From: Akebia trifoliata
Lineage: Eukaryota; Streptophyta; Magnoliopsida; Ranunculales; Lardizabalaceae
Assembly (NCBI GenBank): GCA_017979445.1
Contig: CM030717.1
Span: 25,097,288 to 25,161,287 of the forward strand
Direction: 5' to 3'
DNA length: 64,000 bases
The notes under the pieces were generated by a model. That model worked only from the letters and a program-made list of their open reading frames with translations, was not told the DNA's origin and did not search any database. How positions within the stretch are numbered: the stretch's first letter is position 1; each line of letters begins with the position of its first letter. The position numbers were made by a program, and so were the translations under genes. This document shows, one piece after another, positions 59,831-64,000 of this stretch.

Positions 59831-61942
59831 CATCAATTTGAATTATAAGAAGACATCTCAAATATTTACAAAAGTAGAAGGTACCAAAATGTGGAGGGGT
59901 GTCATATCGTCTTGTTAAAGAGATTACGGTCACACTCCCTTGTAGCATGGGACTAGTACTCATATTAAAACAATCATAGTAAAACCCATTTTATTTTTTG
60001 AAAAATATTTGTATCCCATTATTGGGTCGTTTACTGCTCATAATTGATTTTTTCTGGCTTAATGCTAGTAGGAATTTAGCCTAAATTAATATTATAATCA
60101 CCCAAAAACTTTACCAACTAAGTTGGTTAACACCTGAAAAAAAACCTAACTCACCTCATCAAAACTAAACATTATGATGTCGTACAACGATTTATTAACC
60201 ATTTTTTTATTTTTGCAAAAACTAAATATTTATATCTTAAGTACTAAATATCGTTATTGTTACTTAAGTACAAAAATAAAATTTCATATCTGAAAATTAT
60301 TTTTACACATTTTTAATTTATTTATGGTGGGGCCATTGTTGGCAACAACAATGAACTCGTTTACAGAAGTAATAACATTATATAAAACCATGATAAAATT
60401 ATCAATGAGGTTGAAAAAAGAAATTTTGAAGATTTATTAAAATGGTTCGGGGCTTGAGGATAATAATAATGACGAAACTCCAAGAGAAAATCTATTAGAA
60501 GTTCAGAACTAGTGCATCTAATAAAAAATTGTAACTTTTATTTTACTTTTTTTTGGCATGGAAAACTTTTGTTATCTTGGTTTGCAGTAGAAGGGAGCTT
60601 GACTGTAAGACCGACCCGTCAAAGTGAAGGTCAACCTTATGAATGCGTAGGCTAATTAACCTGAAAAAGGGACTTCGATGTGTATGATTGCACATTTTCA
60701 TGGAAAAATCATTCTCAAGAAAATAATTTTGCCTTCTTAGTGGTTAATTCTCGTCTTCAGGAAATGATTTTCTTACCAAGGTGGGAAAATCCTAATGTTA
60801 TATCAGATAATAAAAACCAATTATTTTTTGACATTTTCCTAGGTGTAATCAAACACCGATAAACATCTGCTAAAGAAATTTATTTTCTCATGATCATTTT
60901 CCTAAGTAATTTATTTTTTTTAAGAAAATATTTACTCTACAATGATACAAATCATGAATCCAAAAGATCTTGGAGAGATGAAAACCAAGAATGAAAAATT
61001 TTCCCCAACTATATTTTCATATCTCCTAATTGTGCTAATTTTGAAAGTATGATATTGAAAAGCTAGAAAAATGTAATAAACAAAACAAAGGAATGAAATA
61101 TAACAATTGAAGCAAACCTTCTCTTTAATTTGAGGAGGGTGGGTGAGGCTCCTCCTATCTCTTTCACTCCATCAAGAGCCAAAATTGTGATCCATATATG
61201 TTTTAAGTGCAATGAAATCACTCGCCTACTTTCTACACAATATATATGGTAAGAAGGGAGACAATTTCCACTATTCATCTTTGTCCAAAACCTTTTTTTT
61301 GTCCCTTTTTTTTTTTTTTTTTGTGGGCTCTGACTATTGATTGGCATTCTTGCAAAGATGGTCCACGTAGGATTTCAAATATCTTGTGGCAAGTTGCCTA
61401 CATAGTTTATATATGGACCTCATCCTCATGTATTCTTGGTCATTTCTATAATGAACTCCAACAAAGTTGAGCATTTATCCATTGGGAGAAACTACTTGCA
61501 CATCATAAGTAGCTCCTTGCACCCAAACCATAAAATAAATAAAAAAAGAATCTATTTTTGTTGAAGTGCAAGGGTCTCTTTCATTATCTTCAAGTAATTG
61601 CTCCAAAGGACTCTATCTTCTTGGTCTCATTCTTCCCCCAACATATAAATTAAGAGAAAGACAATTCATTGATATTTTATTTTTTGGAATGCAATTATAT
61701 CAATGGACTGCAAGGGGGATTTTTTAAGTGATGAGTGGCAACCGTTCTAGGTGGTCTGCAAGTTATAGATTTACACATAGGCCAATATCCTACTAACTAG
61801 AGCACAGAATGAGTAGAGAGGGGGGAGTAAGAGCATGAGATTAAGTTTGGAAATATCTTCAAGTCTGAAGCATCTTGAGAGTGTGATACATATTTACTAA
61901 ATGTGTCTAACTTACATAGCATCATCAGAGCATGATATATAT
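59831..61942. other. Intergenic; one possible MITE
   Basis: No gene recognised. About 60700-60905, inverted ends GGAAAAATCATTCTCAAGAA and TTCTCATGATCATTTTCC, with GTGTAATCAAACACC near the right end, resemble a small MITE. Limits are not set. Confidence 0.35.
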
Positions 61943-62305
61943 GGGAAATGTTCAGAAACAAACATTTTGGCAAAATATTTTTCAAAACATGGGTTAGAGG
62001 TTTTGGAATGGACTGATTTTTGGTGAGGATGATCTCTACAGTGAGGAGATCATCATCACCAAAAATCAGCCTATTCCAAAACTTCTAACCCCATCAAAAT
62101 GGTTTACAAAAAATGGATGGTCCACGATTTTTTAACTTGTAAACTGGGGCTAGAAGTTTTGAAATGGGCTGATTTTTGGTGAGGATGATCTCCTCACCGT
62201 AGAGATCATCCTCACCAAAAATCAGCCCATTCCAAAACCTCTAACCCATGTTTTGAAACATGTTTTGCCAAAATGTTTGTCAAAATGTTTGTTGTTGAAC
62301 GGGAC

Positions 62306-62307
<2 letters not shown>
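61943..62307. mobile_element. MULE-type hairpin MITE, copy 3, in a (TA)n tract
   Basis: 365 bp, inverted relative to copy 1. It starts GGGAAATGTTCAGAAACAAA and ends TTGTTGAACGGGACTC, with the perfect 9-bp duplication GATATATAT (61934-61942 and 62308-62316). The four alternating modules are well preserved. It abuts the long (TA)n tract at its right. Confidence 0.9.

Positions 62308-62308
<1 letters not shown>

Positions 62309-62380
<72 letters not shown>
62309..62380. repeat. (TA)n microsatellite between two MULE-type elements
   Basis: About 72 bp of alternating AT. The MITE at 61943-62307 is on its left and the long-TIR element at 62384-63634 on its right. Confidence 0.95.
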
Positions 62381-62383
<3 letters not shown>

Positions 62384-62384
<1 letters not shown>

Positions 62385-63634
62385 GGTCTCGTTTGCTGGC
62401 TAACTTTTTGGCAAACAGATTGGCAAACAAACCTCGCTCGTTGGATATAAAGCAGACGGGCGAATGAGATTAAAAATAACAGTGTTTGAGATTAAGTTAT
62501 GTATTATGCGCTTATTTACAGCGCCATCCCTCATATGTTTATTAATTAATGCCACCTCCCTGGGGCAATTAAAATCAGAGAACAGAGTTCCCTATCGACA
62601 GAACTGAAACCCTCTCTCTCACTCTCATTCTCCTTATTGCTGCAACAACATCTCACGAACACGACCCTCTCTCTCACTCTTGGTTTTTTGATCTGAAGAT
62701 GTTGAAAATAACTTCATTTGTCCCAAGTTCCTTACATTCAAACACAGAGTATTACTTTCCATCCAAATTTCCAATAGCTTGCAAAAGGGATGAAGCTCAA
62801 AGGATTGAAAGGAGATTTTTTTAAGTCCAAAATTGAAAAAAAAAAAAAAAAAAAAAAAGACATTTCACCGAGACAACGGTGTTGACTGTGGCACCTGTGT
62901 GTCAACCATTGATTGAGAGAGAATAACCTCTGCATTTTTATTTATTTTTACTGATTTTAAACAAAATGCAATTCTTTTTTTTTCAATAAGAATGTTCTAT
63001 TCCACATTCATGGGTGCTGCAAATGGTTCTTATAATGTATATTTGAAATTCTACTAAACAACTTGGGGTTGAGTTCTTTGACATTGTAAGATCTCTTACT
63101 CTCTCTACTAAAACTTGCATTTTGTGCTTAAAGAATCAGAATTCAAGGCCTCTAACTTGAATCTAGAATGCAAAGGCAGTAATGTGACAACTTTCTCAAA
63201 GAGCATGGCACAGTAAGAATGAGTGGACTTTGTTTTTTAGGAGGTGCTGCAGTTGCAAACAATAGAGAAAGCTCAAGCGATTGGGACATGGAGCACTGTA
63301 GGCACGTATAAATCATGGGAAAATCAAGAGTGAGAGAGAGAGAGAGGGACGTGTTCATGAGATGTCATTGCAACAATAGGGAGAATGAGAGTGAGAGAGA
63401 GTGTTTCGTGAGAGAGAAGGTTTCAATTCTGTCGATAGAGAACTCAGATCTCTGGTTTTAATTGCCCGAGGGAGGTGGCACTAATTAATAAAAATTTGAG
63501 GGATGGCATTGTAAATAAGTGCATAATTCATAGTTTAATCACAGACACTGTTATTTTTAATCTCATCCGCCCGTCTGCTTTATATCCAATGAGCGAAGTT
63601 TGTTTGCCAAAAAGTTAGCCAGGGAACGGGACCC
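62384..63634. mobile_element. Long-TIR Mutator-like element without transposase
   Basis: 1251 bp with TIRs of about 310 bp (left about 62384-62695, starting GGGTCTCGTTTGCTGGCTAA; right about 63315-63634, the mirror) and the perfect 9-bp duplication ATATATAAA (62375-62383 and 63635-63643). The interior (62696-63314) has no recognised gene. A 42-codon frame opens at ATG 62700, and a poly-A run lies near 62830-62858. It may be a Pack-MULE whose cargo I cannot identify. Confidence 0.88.
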
Positions 63635-63643
63635 ATATATAAA

Positions 63644-64000
63644 ATATGTCTACCGCATGTATATTTTTCATAAACCTTCTAAGTCTAACCATCCTAGAAT
63701 ATTAACTCCATCGTTTACAAAGCAAAAGGATTTTATTTAATTAACCCATGCCTTGAAACGATAATCACAACTCCACTCTTGTTTGTCAATCAATTGTATT
63801 ACTTTTATGATTAGATTGTGTTTGAAAGATTACAAAAAAGATTTGAATGAATCTGGGATAAAATTGAAAAAAATTTAGGAAGAAAAATATTGAAGTTGGT
63901 TCGTCTCTATTGGCAGCACTGACCTCGCCACCGAAAAATGTTATCTATCAGTGACATCGACACCTATCATCGGTGGCACCGACAGAACTAGAACTAGTTT
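63644..64000. other. Intergenic, no recognised feature
   Basis: AT-rich. A short imperfect inverted repeat near 63945-63990 (CTATCAGTGACATCGACACC / GGTGGCACCGACAG) is the only structure seen. Confidence 0.4.

Overview
The window is plant nuclear DNA, most likely from a dicot or other non-grass flowering plant. It is AT-rich and dense in retrotransposons. It holds an intron-rich plant transporter gene, a plant peptide-hormone precursor, Tat-lineage Ty3/gypsy elements with two RNase H domains, Ty1/copia sequence, and a nuclear copy of plastid rpoC2. No species can be named from the sequence alone.

Layout. 2.2-2.6 kb: an IDA-like (IDL) secreted peptide gene on the minus strand, with a 67-bp tandem duplication just upstream. 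3.4-19.9 kb: a decayed Tat-type Ty3/gypsy element on the plus strand. It is interrupted at 7622-18029 by a second, nearly non-coding Tat-like element with two ~1.7-kb LTRs and the target duplication CATAG. 21.5-23.2 kb: an inverted solo LTR of that second family, with duplication ACAGC. 24.8-27.5 kb: a worn LTR end, then a truncated minus-strand chromovirus-type gypsy fragment (LTR, tRNA-Met primer site, gag). 28.4 kb: a plastid rpoC2 fragment. 29.6-30.5 kb: weak dispersed repeats.

31.0-40.4 kb: the main gene of the window, an intact 13-exon, minus-strand MATE transporter of the FRD3/DTX42 citrate-exporter type. The inferred protein is 522 aa and every intron is GT-AG. Its introns carry transposons with visible target duplications: a hAT-like element, a Pack-MULE carrying the last exon of a WDR26-like gene, and a 198-bp MITE.

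43-48 kb: hairpin MITEs beside (TA)n tracts, otherwise no genes. 48.9-59.8 kb: a large inverted repeat. Its left arm was split by a Tat-type solo LTR (49181-58933), which was itself split by a decayed copia element (50881-58297, duplication AAATC). 61.9-63.6 kb: a hairpin MITE and a long-TIR MULE, one on each side of a single (TA)n tract, both with 9-bp duplications.

The two plausible working genes are the IDL precursor and the MATE transporter; almost everything else is transposon-derived. Nothing here is a clear new multi-gene system. The most unusual structures are the (TA)n-associated MULE hairpin family, the Pack-MULE inside the MATE gene, the triple-nested inverted repeat, and the repeat-rich nested Tat-like element.
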